Shown: positions 1 to 11,681 of the stretch, piece by piece
Position numbering within the stretch: position 1 is the stretch's first letter
Layout: each line of letters begins with the position of its first letter
From: Amanita rubescens
Lineage: Eukaryota > Basidiomycota > Agaricomycetes > Agaricales > Amanitaceae
Direction: 5' to 3'
DNA: 64,000 nt
NCBI GenBank assembly: GCA_015039365.1
Contig: WION01000101.1
Span: forward strand, 1 to 64,000
Notes under the pieces: generated by a model
Database searches by the model: none
What the model was told of the DNA's origin: nothing
Seen by the model: the letters and a program-made list of their open reading frames with translations, nothing else
Translations under genes and position numbers: made by a program

Positions 1-130
1 ACTGTACAAGTCTAACAGTATGTTGCCAGTACTGACGGCAGCTGTTGTGCGGTACTCCAGTGTATTGTCACAATGCACACTAATGCCGATGCTTGAATGT
101 TACAGTACATTCATAGTTTTCCTTGATGCC
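1..130 (+). repeat. Tail of a third copy of the F-box duplication unit
   Basis: The first 60 bases repeat the sequence just 3' of the two F-box copies at 5520-5592 and 8220-8290, including ACTGTACAAGTCTAAC and a GGTACTCCAG block. Bases 65-125 then match 8713-8775, which lies between the second F-box copy and the UBP14 gene. About 400 bp present at 8300-8700 are missing here. The window therefore opens at the end of another copy of the same unit. Confidence 0.75.
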
Positions 131-1463
131 GCATGCAGTATATACATGACAGCGCAAAGAACGACCGTCGGGTCCAGGCGTAAACCCCAAGTCACGTACG
201 AATCATCCTTGTAGGAGAATTATCCTAACTGATGATGCAGTCGCATGATAGACACAACGGCGATGGATTGATCCGAACTCCTCATTCACTTAAAATACCC
301 GTTGGAGCTCCCTCTCCCTCTTTATCATCCATTTGGCGGTCTGACACTCTCATTACCTCCCCTTGATCCATCTTCGCTAGGGTTACCAGTGCTGCCACGG
401 ACCGAGGATACACAATATGCCAATCGTGCGAGGCGACCAGCACCGAAATTACGTTCATTTGGGATACGAAGGGGATTCTAATATGGATATCCACCGCTGT
501 TCTCATGATCACCGTCAGAGATAAGTCTAGTCCTCGGAAACGAAGAATGACTGGGTCAAAGGGGAGGCGTAGAGAGATGGACGATGGAGATGCGACATAC
601 CCTGTCAAACGGGCAAGGCTACCCAGAATAGATGACGTAAATATCGTCACGCAAGGATTGGAAGCTCAGCAGGGGGAAGGGCGACCACTGCGTTCGCGCG
701 GTCAGGTCCGACAACGGACCTCAGACGCCAGTGAATCCGCATGTCTAGCGTTGCGCCATCTGGGGAAATGTAAACATCACACCGCGGCGATTCGGCAAAC
801 GTCAAACATATACCCTTTGACGAAATCCTCCACGACACTGCTACCGAGGAAAATGAAGATAGAGAGGAAGGTGAGGCCTATTAGGGACAAGGGACGATCA
901 ATCGTGAGAGTTATCTCCATGTCCGATTGTATTTCTCCCACGACCTGTCACGCGAAACATGCCAATGTAGGCAAGCACAACCATCTCGGACGCAGGGCCT
1001 GGTGCCGAAGCGGTATACCTAAGTAACCTCACGAAATACGCGATCCATTGAAACTCGGACCGTCGATTACGCGACGTGAGCGTTGCGGATGGAGGTTTGC
1101 ACACACTGTATCTTCTAAAGCACCAAGATGAAAGATATTTTCCAATTACTCAACAGCTGGTAGAAATAGCGTTACCAAAGAGCTCTGAAATAATCCACCG
1201 ACCTGCTCAGATTTCCTTACGCCTCTTGTCTTGTTTGGGAAGCAAGTCGGTTGTCCATTTCGGAACGCATGCTCCTCGGGTCGTGCGACGGACCAACGAA
1301 AATAACTCTCCCTCTCGCCTGCCATGCTGCAACGGGAAAGTTAACGAATTCGGATCTCAGGAATGTTTAACCTTTTGTGGTTTGGGGTCTATCCCTTATA
1401 TCTTGCACACTTTTTTCTCCTCGTCTTTTACCTCCCCTTCGCGCCACCTATCCAGTCGCGACA
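131..1463. other. Stretch without a recognisable gene
   Basis: ORFs run on both strands: a basic 173-codon frame at 505-1026 (+) and frames at 282-650, 647-838 and 898-1104 (-). None shows a domain I recognise and no splice model joins them convincingly. The minus frames contain hydrophobic stretches that might be membrane segments of a decayed gene. No call is made. Confidence 0.3.
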
Positions 1464-2488
1464 TGGAAGAGTCAAACTCCGCGCGAGGCAGCAGTGGCGT
1501 CTACGATGCGGCTTACGGCAACTCACCCAATTCAGCGTCAAACGCATCCTTGAGAGGTGACTCTATACTTTCCATGGCATCCACGTTGAAAACCAACCCA
1601 GTATAATAGGACACGCTGTTGCTCCTGGTTTTACAACTCCTCCAGGCGCACCCACTGGCGTCGATGCTGCTAAACCAACTCCCGCGATGGACTATCGCGC
1701 GAATTCAGATCCATTTCCTCTCCCTACACGACCGCCCACACCGTTGTACAAGAGGAAATGGTTCATCATATCTCAAATTATCCTCGGGGCAATTGGCTTC
1801 GCGATGATATTTATTTTGCTTTGGCCAGTCGTTCGTGCCGTTGTACAACTGGTCGTCAACAGAACCACGCTGGATATTCAGGTCGCAACAGTCTCGAATG
1901 CTGCAAACAATTCGTGAGTTTCATATTTATTGCATACAATGCGAGTTAATCCATACTATGCGCTTCAAGGTTTACCTTGAACCTGTTGGGAAATGTGCGC
2001 ATACATGCCCAACTTTCTCCCTTCATAGATATTAACTAATATTAGGTTGCACATACCGGCGAAGTTCACTCCACAATTAAATTCACAGAGCCAATTAGCG
2101 TAGCATGGGTCTACAATGGAAGCACAACGCAGATCGGTTCTATGCGACTGAACGAACCCTTCAAGGCCAGACATGGCCGCGCACCGCTTAATCAGACTAC
2201 GACGTTCAGCATCACAAACGCGACTGGCTTTGCTCGCTTCTCTGAGTACCTGATAGCCTCGTCCGACTCGAATTTCACCTGGTTCCTACTATCACACAAT
2301 TTGCACGTATATGCTGCGAGATTTCCTGTGGCTAGAAGGATCAAGTTCAAAAAGGAAACGACCTTGCATGGTTTGTCTATGCGTCCATGTATTTTGTCGG
2401 CCCTCACATGATGTGTCAACCAGGATTGATCGGTTTTAATTCTATTGTCGGGGATTTGCAGCTTCCCAGTGATAATCCTGCGGGTTGA
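1464..2488 (+). pseudogene. DUF3712-type membrane protein, cut short by an in-frame TGA
   Basis: Five exons join cleanly: 1464-1556, 1610-1913, 1970-1994 (25 nt), 2046-2370 and 2424-2488, with GT-AG introns of 50-56 nt. The product has a Gly/Pro/Ala-rich cytosolic head, then PLYKRKW and one membrane helix (about 1770-1850), then a domain with NRTTL, TIKFTEP and FTWFLLSHNL characteristic of fungal DUF3712 proteins, whose function is unknown. After LPSDNPAG the frame meets TGA at 2486-2488, but the family-like sequence INFIAVTELTN continues in frame to about 2528. What follows does not resemble the usual C-terminus, so the gene is both stopped and truncated, just upstream of a UBP14 fragment. 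The family assignment rests on remembered motifs; the exon structure is read directly. Confidence 0.75.
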
Positions 2489-2729
2489 ATCAATTTCATA
2501 GCTGTCACTGAATTGACTAATCGCAGGTAAGTTTTAGATACAATGAGTTCTTCCATTGTGACGGGCAAACCCTGCAACCTAACGATTTCTATTCACGCTG
2601 TGGTACACGAATTCGCTGATATCTACTATAAACACGTCTGTACGTAGTTACTGACGCAAAAAAAAATCATCCAGGTTTTTTTTTGCCCTACTCCCATAAA
2701 ACCCTTCACACCTACCTCACCTTCTCTCC
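2489..2729. other. Junction DNA with an A9/T9 hairpin
   Basis: This is unassigned sequence between the broken DUF3712 gene and the UBP14 fragment. At 2656-2686 GC plus nine A pairs with nine T plus GC across a 9-nt loop. That is a perfect 11-bp stem, possibly terminator-like or a mobile-element trace. Confidence 0.4.
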
Positions 2730-3234
2730 TCTTTATGACTTATGACTTACCTGTTCACGCCTTCTCGAATACATACAAATACGCTCTACTGTTACCACTT
2801 TTTCGTAATTGAATAACACCCTTCCACCTGGTCTGGCGTCAGACGAATGTCCACTGTGGACGTTGGGTCCCTTGTGAGACACAAAAGCTTTGAGGGTATA
2901 CTGCACAGAAACGGTTGTAGTTCCCTGTTCTGTTGTGTTGCACTTGACGCAGAGGAAGATTGAGCAACATCTTCTCCTTCAGGACGATTGAATAGCCAAT
3001 CGTGGTTTTGTCGATGATCGATCTGGATTCTGGACGCGCTTGGCCGGACACCAGCTTGAAAAGCGGGCGGATCGGAGGAGGATGGAACAGGGTGAGATAG
3101 AACACCAAGTGTAGACGTTGGCAGCGGCGGATATGGAAGAGGAGAGGTAGATTGCGGAATGGCAACGTAACTATGCAATCATGGTGACCTAGAATATCCA
3201 ATTTTACTTGTCCATTGTGTTTGCCCGCTTTCAC
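2730..3234 (-). pseudogene. UBP14/USP5 fragment 1 with internal deletion
   Basis: Read on the minus strand, this block matches two separated parts of the intact UBP14 gene. One part is the low-complexity insert around 10200-10360 (VLSHPVPSS, FQAGVRP). It is joined directly to the second UBA end and C-terminus from 8802-9110 (WLFN, QSSSASS, LTPDQVEGCYS). The catalytic Cys, both zinc-finger regions and UBA1 are absent, and the His-box segment is shortened. It is a dead copy whose deletion removed roughly 1.1 kb. Orientation is the same as the parent, and it lies upstream of the F-box copy at 3760. Confidence 0.8.
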
Positions 3235-3759
3235 AGTCTTACCTTCGATGGGACCGACGATTCGATCGACTCCTATAAGGGGGATTCGGCGATCGGCCGA
3301 CTCGGGACTCCCCGGAGGAATATTGCCGATCAGGCGGCCGTCGGACGTCGGACGTCACCGGGATATTTCTCTTTGTTCAGTAAGATAATTTTCATCATCA
3401 CATTGCCGTATCTACTATCAACGCCTCTTAAAATCCATGCTCACGCGTCGTTATAGAGCATATACAGAGTAGAGAAGCGACCCAAGCATGTAATGGCTTA
3501 GAAGCAGCAGCAGCAGAAGAGCTTGTGCACTCGCGGTACGCGGTTCTCTCGCGAAGGATTCTTCCTTGGATTCTGCGAATGTTCTTGCTTCGTGGACGAT
3601 GGGATCCGGAGCAGCACAGGATTCTCTGATCAGATTGGATGGTGAATCATTAATCATAATGTTGTTGGCTCTGTGGAATGTGAATGTGATCGAGATTCGT
3701 ACTAGTCCTCCAGCTTGAAATAGGGTCCAGTTCGTACAGCGCGGAACCTCAGATCTACA
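3235..3759. other. 5' region of F-box copy A, shared with copy B
   Basis: The sequence is homologous to 5920-6470. Shared blocks are ATTCGATCGACTCCTAT, a GATCAGCCGACTCGGGA-like block, the CAGCAG-rich stretch near 3500 and the CTCTGTGGAATGTGAATGTG block. No coding sequence is supported. It is the upstream part of the duplicated F-box unit. Confidence 0.5.
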
Positions 3760-5496
3760 ATGAGACAAAAATCTGAGACCTCCAGCTCTTTCTCGATAGC
3801 CATGAGATCCTGGCGTATTGGCAAGCGCGCCATCCCGCGGTCTCCCTTGGCCGAATTTCCACTTGAGTTGCTGGAACAGATTTTCGCTCACGCACGTTTA
3901 CTTCATTTAACTTACTGCTATCAGTCTTTTCTGAATCGGGTTGCAGTTCACAAGGAACCCCGATACGACTTTTGAACACCTGAAATCTCTTCGTCTGGTT
4001 TGCAGAAGCTTCGACCAAGCTGCGCGACGCAGAGTCTTGTCCCGTGTCCGCTTATTCGGAAATGTCGATAATCCAATGTCAAATATGCTTCAACTCCATT
4101 CTATACTCTCTTCCAACTCAAACGGTCATCTAGACGCTACAACGACACTTGTTATGGGCGATTGGAAATGGAGATACAGCAAACAGCTATTCATGTCCTT
4201 CAAGCATATGCGCATTCGCGGCGTATCAAAGGTTATTGGAATCCTCTGGAATTCTACGTTTGTTCTGTTGTGGTATCTTTTTATGATCCTTTGCGCTCCG
4301 CATTTAGTTGTTTTGTTCATACACGATTCGGTCGCTCGTTTGTGCACAAGATATTGCCTATCACACGCCCCGGTGCTCAATATGCCTTGTGTCCGTCGCG
4401 TCATGTGAGTTGGCTGACACGATTCCGAACTAAACTGACGATCCCACAGATGGAAAGGAGATTGGGATGCTCCAAATTGGATAACGTCTAATACACTCAG
4501 GCTGCTGCTACAGTTTCACCAGCTGTCCGAGCTGGTGCTTCTGATCGACTACCACCAAGGTCTGAGCCACATCTTCAGATGCCTCTCCAAATTGCACAAT
4601 TTACGCAGGTTGAGGGTTGAAATTATCGATCTGTGGTACCGCAATGGGCCCAATCCTCTTAATGACTTGGGAAAAGTTATAGGAGCAAATCTTAATCTTA
4701 CTCACCTCGAGCTATTTCTACACGGATGCACTCGAGTGAGCTGCTCTGCGATCTTTGGCCATGTACCTGCCGGTAGTCCTTTGAAGCTGGAACACCTCAG
4801 CATATCTGATAGTTTTTTCAATGTCAAGGCGATTATCCCTCATATACGTTTCTTGACCTCCATCAATTTTTACGCATGCTACGATCGAATACTTCCGGTA
4901 TTGCAATCTGAACGTATATTCCCGCCGTTCATCCAAGCCTCGAATATTGATAATAATTTGCTTGACTATCTTGGATGCCATCCGCACATTGTCAGTCTTT
5001 TTACCCACGATTTTTACGTAGCGGGCGCTGGGACGACAATACTAGGAATCATGGCTCGACATTCTGAAAGCTTAAAATATTTCAGCACTACTTCCATGGA
5101 CTTCTTTCGCTCTCTACGATCTGCCCAGAATGAACTTTTGTTGCGGCAGTGCAAGAAACTCAACCAACTCATGCCCGTGCCTCAGCATGAAGGTCACTGT
5201 AGTTTCCTATTTCGCGATGCGGGCACAATGCCACGGGAGATGGTGAGTGAAAATCGCTGGAATAAGTATCAATGGTACTAAGGATGCTCCTGTAGGTCAA
5301 GACTTTGCCAATTATTGCTCGTTTGCCGAGGTCATTGACACTGGTGGTCACTGATCTGACAGTGTTCAAAGCATGTGTTGAACATTGCAGTCGGTCACAG
5401 GATCCTCTGATCCATGACCTGGCCGGGCGTATTGAGTGCGGGGAGCCTCAGCTACTATGGACTGGAAGGCGGCATAGTTGTTGCAACCTCATCTAA
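3760..5496 (+). CDS. F-box/leucine-rich protein, copy A
   Basis: This is a likely subst­rate-recruiting subunit of an SCF ubiquitin ligase. The first exon from ATG 3760 gives an N-terminal head and an F-box (EFPLELLEQIFAHA). Next come KSLRLVCRSFDQAARRR (to 4404), an exon at 4450-5242 with repeated Leu-rich segments (LLLQFHQLSELVLL, LSKLHNLRRL), and a last exon at 5296-5496 (KTLPIIARLP). Introns at 4405-4449 and 5243-5295 have clean GT-AG ends. The junction after the F-box (about 3893-3944) is unresolved. The only nearby donor (GTTTAC) and acceptor (TTGCAG) leave a one-base phase mismatch, so either a non-canonical intron or a frameshift is present. A near-identical copy lies 2.7 kb downstream. 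Confidence 0.65.
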
Positions 5497-5565
5497 TCTG
5501 AATGCCGACACTGCCGAAAACTGTACAAGTCTAACTTCAGAGCAGAAGACGCAGTAGGTTGCCAG

Positions 5566-5960
5566 TTACAGTAGCTGTTGTGCGGTACTCCAGGGTATTT
5601 CGTCTAGTATAACTATGAGACCACAAGCCAATCGATGATTCCAATCATTCTTCTCGAGCTTGACTCTTTGGGTCTGCCACGCGTCCCCATCGCCACCAAG
5701 CGCAATCCCAAGCCGCTTATTGTCCTCCCTGATGCGCTTTAAAAGATGCGCAAAGAACCCCTCCGCGTCTTGTTGACGCATTGTGGGGATTTTGTTGTGG
5801 TTTTTGCCGATGGTTTATCTGGAGGCGCTTGGCAAGATTCAGGCCTGAAATGCGGTGTTGGGGATAGGTGAGATAGAACATCGGTTAAGGAAAAGTGTTG
5901 TTTTCCCGCTTCTATAGCCTTGCCTTCGCGCCTGACATTCGATCGACTCCTATTTCGCGC
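5566..5960 (-). pseudogene. UBP14/USP5 fragment 2
   Basis: The minus strand carries MRQQDAEGFFAHLLKRIRED and LGIALGGDGDA. These match the peptidase-domain segment of the intact gene at 10040-10180, including the QQDAEEF-type motif of USP proteases. Both sides then run into unrelated or degraded sequence. It contains neither the catalytic Cys nor His box. Like fragment 1 it precedes an F-box copy and keeps the parent orientation. Confidence 0.8.
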
Positions 5961-6470
5961 AAAGGGGTCCGGTCGCTCTCCTACCGTTGCAGGCGGGACT
6001 GTTTGGACCTGCCATTGAAAGCAATCATGCAGGTAAGGTAGTACCGCAATACTGATGTGATAGTTCAGTGCTCACGACGAGACAATTCAGTCAGCGATCA
6101 GCCGACTCGGGATTTCGTGGGGGCGCAAAGGGCGGGATATTTGTCTTTGTTAGGATAGTTTTCATCACATTCAACGCCTCTCAAAATACATGCGCACGCG
6201 TCGTCATAGAGCATATACAGAGTAGAGAACCGACACAAGCACGGAACGGCTTAGAAGCGGCAGCAGAAGAGCTTGTGCGCTCGCGGTACGCAGTTCTCTC
6301 GCGAAGATGTTCTGGCTTGGTAAATACTGTTCGTGAGATTGGATGGCGAATCATACATGATTTGCTTGCGTACGGATAGGAAAGTGATAATGTCATTGGC
6401 TCTGTGGAATGTGAATGTGATCGAAATAGGGTCCCGTACAGGCGCAAGAGGCGCGGAACCTCAGATCTAC
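5961..6470. other. 5' region of F-box copy B
   Basis: This is a diverged duplicate of 3250-3759, with the same CAGCAG-rich block and the CTCTGTGGAATGTGAATGTG block directly upstream of the F-box start. The intervening sequence differs by short indels. No gene is seen. Confidence 0.5.
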
Positions 6471-8258
6471 ATGAGACAAAAATCTGAGACCTCTAGTTCT
6501 TTCTTGATAGCCATGGGATTCTGGCGTATTGGCAAGCGCGCCATCCCGCAGCCTCCCTCGGCCGAATTTCCACTTGAGTTGCTAGAACAGATTTTCGCTC
6601 ACGCACGTCTGCTTCATTTATCCTACTCCTATCAGTCTTTTCTGAACCGGGTTGCAGTTCGCAAGGAACCCCGATACGACTTTTGAACAGATGAAATCTC
6701 TTCGTCTGGTTTGCAGAAGCTTCGACCAAGCTGCACGACGCAGAGTCATGTCCCGTGTCCGCTTATTCGGTAATGGCGACAACCCAATGTCCAATATGCT
6801 TCAACTCCATTCTATACTCTCTTCCAACTTAAACGGTCATCTAGACGCTACAACGACGCTTGTGATGGGCGATTGGAAATGGAGATACGGCGAACTTCAA
6901 CTATTCGTGTCCTTCAGGGAAATGCGCGATTTCGCTTATCCGAAGGTTCCTGGAATCCTTTCGAATTCTACAATTGTTCCATTGGCGTACCTTTTTGTGA
7001 TGCTTTGCGCTCCGCATTTATTTGTTTTGGGCATCCACGATTTGGTTGCCCTTTTGTGCACAAGATATCGCCTGTCGCACCCTTCGGTACTCAATATGCC
7101 TCGTGTTCGTCGTGTCATGTGAGTTGACTGACGTGATTCTGAAACTTAACTGACGAGCCCACAGATGGAAAGCAGATTGGGATGCTCCGAATTGGATAAC
7201 GTCTAATACAGTCAAGCTGCTCCTAGAGTTTCACCAGCTGTCCGAGCTAGTGCTTCTGGCCGACTACGGCCAGGATCTGGGCTACATCTTCAAATGCCTC
7301 TCCAAATTGCACAATTTACGCAAGCTGAGTGTCGAAATTCTCAATTCGTTCAACTGGTATCGTAATCGGCCCAATCCTCTTCATGACTTGGGAAAAGTTA
7401 TAGGAGCGAATCTTAATCTTACTCACTTCGAGCTATTTCTACACGAACACACTAAAGTGAGCTGCTCTGCGATCTTTGGCCATGTACCTGCAGGAAGTCC
7501 TTTGAAGCTGGAACACCTCAGTATATCTGATAATTTCTCCAATGTCGAGGCGATTGTCCCTCATATACGTTTCCTGAACTCCATCAATTTCTACGCACGC
7601 TACAATCAAATACTTCCAGTACTACGTTCTGAGCGTATATTCCCGCCGTTCATCCAAGCATCGGAAATTCATAATAATTTGGTTGACTATCTCAGAGGCC
7701 ATCCGCACATTGTCAGCCTTTCCACCAACGACGATTACAACAAGGCCACGGGGACAACGATACTAGAAATCATGGCTCAACATTCTGAAAGCTTAAAATA
7801 TTTCAGCACTACTTCCCTGGGATTCCGATTATGTGTAATAGAATCTTTTCAGAATAGACTTTTGTTGCAGTAGTGTACGAACCTCGACCAACTCACGCTC
7901 GTACCTCGCCACCATTGCGATCTTTTATGGAACCTCGTGAGTGAACAATCGCCGGAATGAGTATCGATGATTTCTGGTGGTACTAAGGATGTCATAGGCC
8001 GCGACCTTGCCAATTATTGCCCGTTTGCCAAGCTCCTTAACGCTGGTGGTCTCCGGTCTGGCACAGTTCAAAGCATGTGTTAAACATTGCCATCAGTCAC
8101 AGGACCCTGTGATCCATGACCTGGCTGGGCGTATTGTGTACGGGGGGCCTGTACGAAAGTGGCGGGAAGGTTATTGTAGCGAGTACTACACACCTAATGT
8201 GAGTGCTGACGCTGCCGAAGACTGTACAAGTCTAACTTTAGAGCAGAGGGCGCAGTAA
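6471..8258 (+). pseudogene. F-box/leucine-rich protein, copy B, with premature TAG
   Basis: This duplicate of the gene at 3760 has the same layout: F-box (EFPLELLEQIFAHA) from ATG 6471, KSLRLVCRSFDQAARRR, intron 7119-7164, and a Leu-rich exon from 7165. The exon stops at TAG 7871-7873, where copy A reads on (LLRQCKKLN), apparently a CAG-to-TAG-type change. The former last exon survives after an intron-like stretch at about 8000-8258 (PIIARLPSSLTLVV). The unresolved one-base shift after the F-box is present here too. The product would lack roughly the last 90 residues of copy A, so I call a decaying paralogue, though a shortened product cannot be excluded. Confidence 0.65.
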
Positions 8259-8376
8259 GTTTCCAGTGACGGTAGCTGTACTCCAGAGTATTTCGTCTAG
8301 TATAACTAGTATGAAATCACAAGCCAATCTATGATCCCAATCGTTGTTCACCTAGTGTCCTGGCCATTAGACAGTT

Positions 8377-8688
8377 GTGACGCGCCTCGCCTGCTCTCAA
8401 GGCCATCCCGCCAGCTTGACACGCAGAATCATTGGCACCAGGAGACCACAGACGACAGTCTACATCGTAAGCACGGGGATGATCGTTCTAGCATCGGCCA
8501 TCTATTTGGCACCCATAGTTGTTCAATTGGTCGGATCGCGCCGTGCTCCAGCTGTTTCAGCTGCCGTCAAAAGTGAATATTTGGTGCCACAGAAGGGACA
8601 CGACGGCCAGGAACCTCCGAGTCCATCCTACTCGAGAACCTTGCCTCCGCCGAACGCTGTGACTAGAATCATCTGCCTCCGTAAATAA
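8377..8688 (+). CDS. Possible single-pass membrane peptide (unrecognised)
   Basis: A 103-codon ORF lies between F-box copy B and the 3' end of UBP14. It has a basic head (SLTRRIIGTRRP), then about 25 hydrophobic residues (VYIVSTGMIVLASAIYLAPI) and a Pro/Ser-rich tail. The layout resembles the helix region of the DUF3712 protein at 1464, but residue identity is low. It may be a relic or a chance ORF. Confidence 0.2.
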   Translation: MTRLACSQGHPASLTRRIIGTRRPQTTVYIVSTGMIVLASAIYLAPIVVQLVGSRRAPAVSAAVKSEYLVPQKGHDGQEPPSPSYSRTLPPPNAVTRIICLRK

Positions 8689-8801
8689 CAGCGCAATGCA
8701 AGAAGGAACTTGTGTCACAATGCACACGGATGCTGAGACTTGGATGTTACAATACATGGACAGTGATTTTCCTTATTCTCTCCTTTTTATGACGCACCCA
8801 T

Positions 8802-11681
8802 TCACGCCTTCTCGAACACATACAAATACGCCAATTGCTTCAGCTCGTTCACGCTCTCCGCGTCTGCTTTTACCACCTTTTCGTCATTGAATAACACCCA
8901 TCCACCTGGTCCGGCGTCAGATGGAGGGACCCTGACATGCGCAACGTAATGTCCACTATGGACGCTGGGTCCCTTGTGAGACACAAACGCTTTGAGGGCA
9001 TATCGCACAGGGACGGTTGTAGTTCTCCCGGTCTGTTGCGTTGTGTTGCTTGGCGCAGAGGAAGATTGAGTAACATCTTCTTCTCCTGTAACGTCTGGAT
9101 GGTTGAACAGCCAATCTACAGCACGCTCCGCGTTATTGTCCTATCGTTTGTCACTCGTTAGCACCTGGAATCTCCGCAGAACACGGCGGACTCACGGTTT
9201 CCCGCAAGGCTCTTTTAGCCTGGCCGACTGTGAATCCCATATCGGTCAACATAGCCACCATCTCCAGCGATGGCTCCGATGTCGCTCCAGAAGGCTGTTG
9301 CACCTCTGCGGATTGTGGGACGTCGATGTCTAATCACGTCGTAAGCGTTCCAATCACCCGAAGAGAGAAGGTTCGGCCAGAACACACCTGGATCATCCAT
9401 GTGCGAAAATATCCACTCCATAGCCGACTCGGCGTCGCTGTTACCTGTTGCCCTCAGAGCCTTTTCGCACCGAACACGAGGGAATCCCATCATCTCCAAC
9501 TGTGACACTAGTTCCTCATTAACGGGTGGTAACCCACTTGTCCCACCTCCCTTCGTGTCGTCCGGCAACTCAACTTCACCGGATTGAAGTCCACTTCCAA
9601 GGTGCTTCTGTTCAAAGACGAGCGTATCATTCTCAGGAAGTATAACCGGGATGTCTGCCCGTCCCAGATCAACGCCAGTGAAAAGAGAGTAAGAATAGCG
9701 ACTCACCCAACTTGGTCGGAACCCAATTTACCAACTTGAATTTCTTGACGTGGACGACGAGCACCTCAGGGAAGGATGCAAACCGGCTGCCCTTGGTTAC
9801 AATGACTTGAGTATTCTCAACAGGACAAGTATAATGGAGCGCCTCGGCTGAGAGGAACGAGTCGATACAGGATGTGAGCTTGACAGGCTTGTATTTAGTC
9901 TTCTTCTCTCCTTCGCCGAGGATCTCCTCTTCCTCACCAGTGACTTGGACACTTAACGTGTCCATCGCGTCGACGCGATAGCTGACCTTCTTACAAGACT
10001 GGCACTGCAACCTTTGTTCCATCCCATACTTGAACACGCGCGTCGCGTCCCCATCACCGCCAAGTGCAATCCCAAGCCGCTTATTGTCCTCCCTGATGCG
10101 TTTTAAAAGATGCGCAAAGAACTCTTCCGCGTCTTGTTGACGCATCGTGGAGAATTCGTTGTGGTTTTTGCCGATGATCGATCTGAACGCGTTTGGCCGG
10201 ATACCGGCCTGAAATTCGGGCTGGTGTTCCGAATCGGAGGAGGGTGGAACAGGGTGAGACAGAACATCTGGTGTAGACGTTGAGGAAAATGCTTCAGCGG
10301 CGGATATGCTAGTTTTGGGAAGAGGAGGGGTAGATTGCGGAATGGCATACCGCCCGCTGAGGAGACCGTCTGCTATTTTTTGTATTTGGCATTCGAGGCA
10401 GTCTGCGGGAAGAAGCACTCTGCATTCTTGGGCGTGAGTGGGGTCCGGTTGGAAGTAGCGTTGCTGGAAGGTCGGGAGAGAAAAGACGGTTTGGAGGATC
10501 GATGCGATATAGCAGCTGTTACCCAGATTGGAGAGACCAGTCAGGCCTGGTCCGCAGACGGGCTCAAGCGTTTCTCCAGAATTGGAAGTGAGAGAAAAAT
10601 CGTATTGGAGGTTATGTTCGATGTCCTGGCAAAGTGTTAGCCAATTGACGATTGTGACAAGGACAATCTTACGAGCTCAGTCATGGATTTCTCGGTTTTT
10701 GCCAATGATTTAATGTTAATTCCGAATGTTTTGAGGTGTGCTGCAATCTCTGTATCTCGTCTGGCATCGTTGCATGTGTAGCAGTAAACGTCTGGAGAAG
10801 TTGGTGAATATTACGTATGCCGCAGTAGTCCATAACGCACCTGCACCGCCTTCTGGTGTAATGGCACCTAGCTTGACAGATACAGAGTGTTGTGAATCTG
10901 AATCTTGATAATGGGTCAAGGCGTGTCCACGGCCTTCTAAACCGCCGACTTGCTTGCGTCCGCAACCGAGGTTGCCGCACGTGAGACATAACCACAAGTT
11001 AGTTGTCAAATCACAAGAAGCGCAGTGCGCCAAGCCTGGGAGGAAGGCCCACATTAATCTATTCCAACATGAAGGACTTGATGCCCACCTGACTCGGCAA
11101 TCGGCCCCGTCGCAAACTGTTCGAGCAACAATGTATGCTCGCAGGGGATGATCTCTTCCACCCACGCTTTAATTTCAGACTGACGCGCAGAAGAATGGGA
11201 GGACATGCAAGCATCTACCAGTGACTTCACCTTGGTCGCGTTAGCCTTTCCAGTTATTCCAAAATGCGAAACTTACCTTGGCATCGTTTGCGGCCTCCGG
11301 AACGAGTACGCCCTCCACAGGATCACACATCCAACATTTGATGGTAGTCAAGAACTGATACTTTTCCTTCTCGGTTGGTTCTTCTTGAATTGCCAACTTG
11401 GCCATCTTGGCAGGTGGCCCATTCTCGTCTCGTCCGTTCCCGCTGGCTGTCTGCGGAGCTGGAATGCGTCGTACGTTGAGGGTAAATGGATGATCCGCCT
11501 TGTGAACGTGCATTTGAGCGTGTAGTCGCGGGCAAGCGCCATTGAAACAAGACAAGCAGAGGTCGACGCCTGTTGGCAGATCCTGGCTATCAAAACACTG
11601 AGTACATTCCTCCCTGTGCACCTGCTGTGATAACTTTGGGTGAGATAAAGTAGAGATGCGCGATATATGTGCGCATTCCAT
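8802..11681 (-). CDS. UBP14: Ubiquitin C-terminal hydrolase, USP5/UBP14 type
   Basis: This deubiquitinase disassembles free polyubiquitin chains and supplies ubiquitin to the proteasome pathway. Eight exons, read from high to low coordinate, are 11277-11681, 11089-11230, 10841-11035, 10673-10791, 9707-10625, 9388-9654, 9196-9305 and 8802-9140. They sum to 831 residues, close to USP5 length, and the introns are 46-82 nt. In order come a Cys-rich variant zinc finger (CTQCFDS, CLSCF), the ZnF-UBP domain (CASC, CLTCGNLGCGR, HALTHY, YCYTCND), the Cys box GLSNLGNSCYIASILQ, the QQDAEEFF motif, and the two UBA domains inserted before the His box (MMGFPRVRCEKAL; LTDMGFTVGQAKRAL). Last is the His box VHSGHYVAHV with a WVLFNDEKV end. 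Start M at 11681 is the first fitting the family N-terminus. Partial copies lie at 2730 and 5566. Confidence 0.95.

Noticed and set aside
505..1026. Basic 173-codon ORF as a gene
   Set aside because: Equally long frames run on the opposite strand, there is no domain, and neither strand gives a splice model.
8377..8688. Second DUF3712 gene copy
   Set aside because: Only the hydrophobic layout is similar; none of the diagnostic motifs (NRTTL, TIKFTEP) is present, so it is listed only as a low-confidence ORF.
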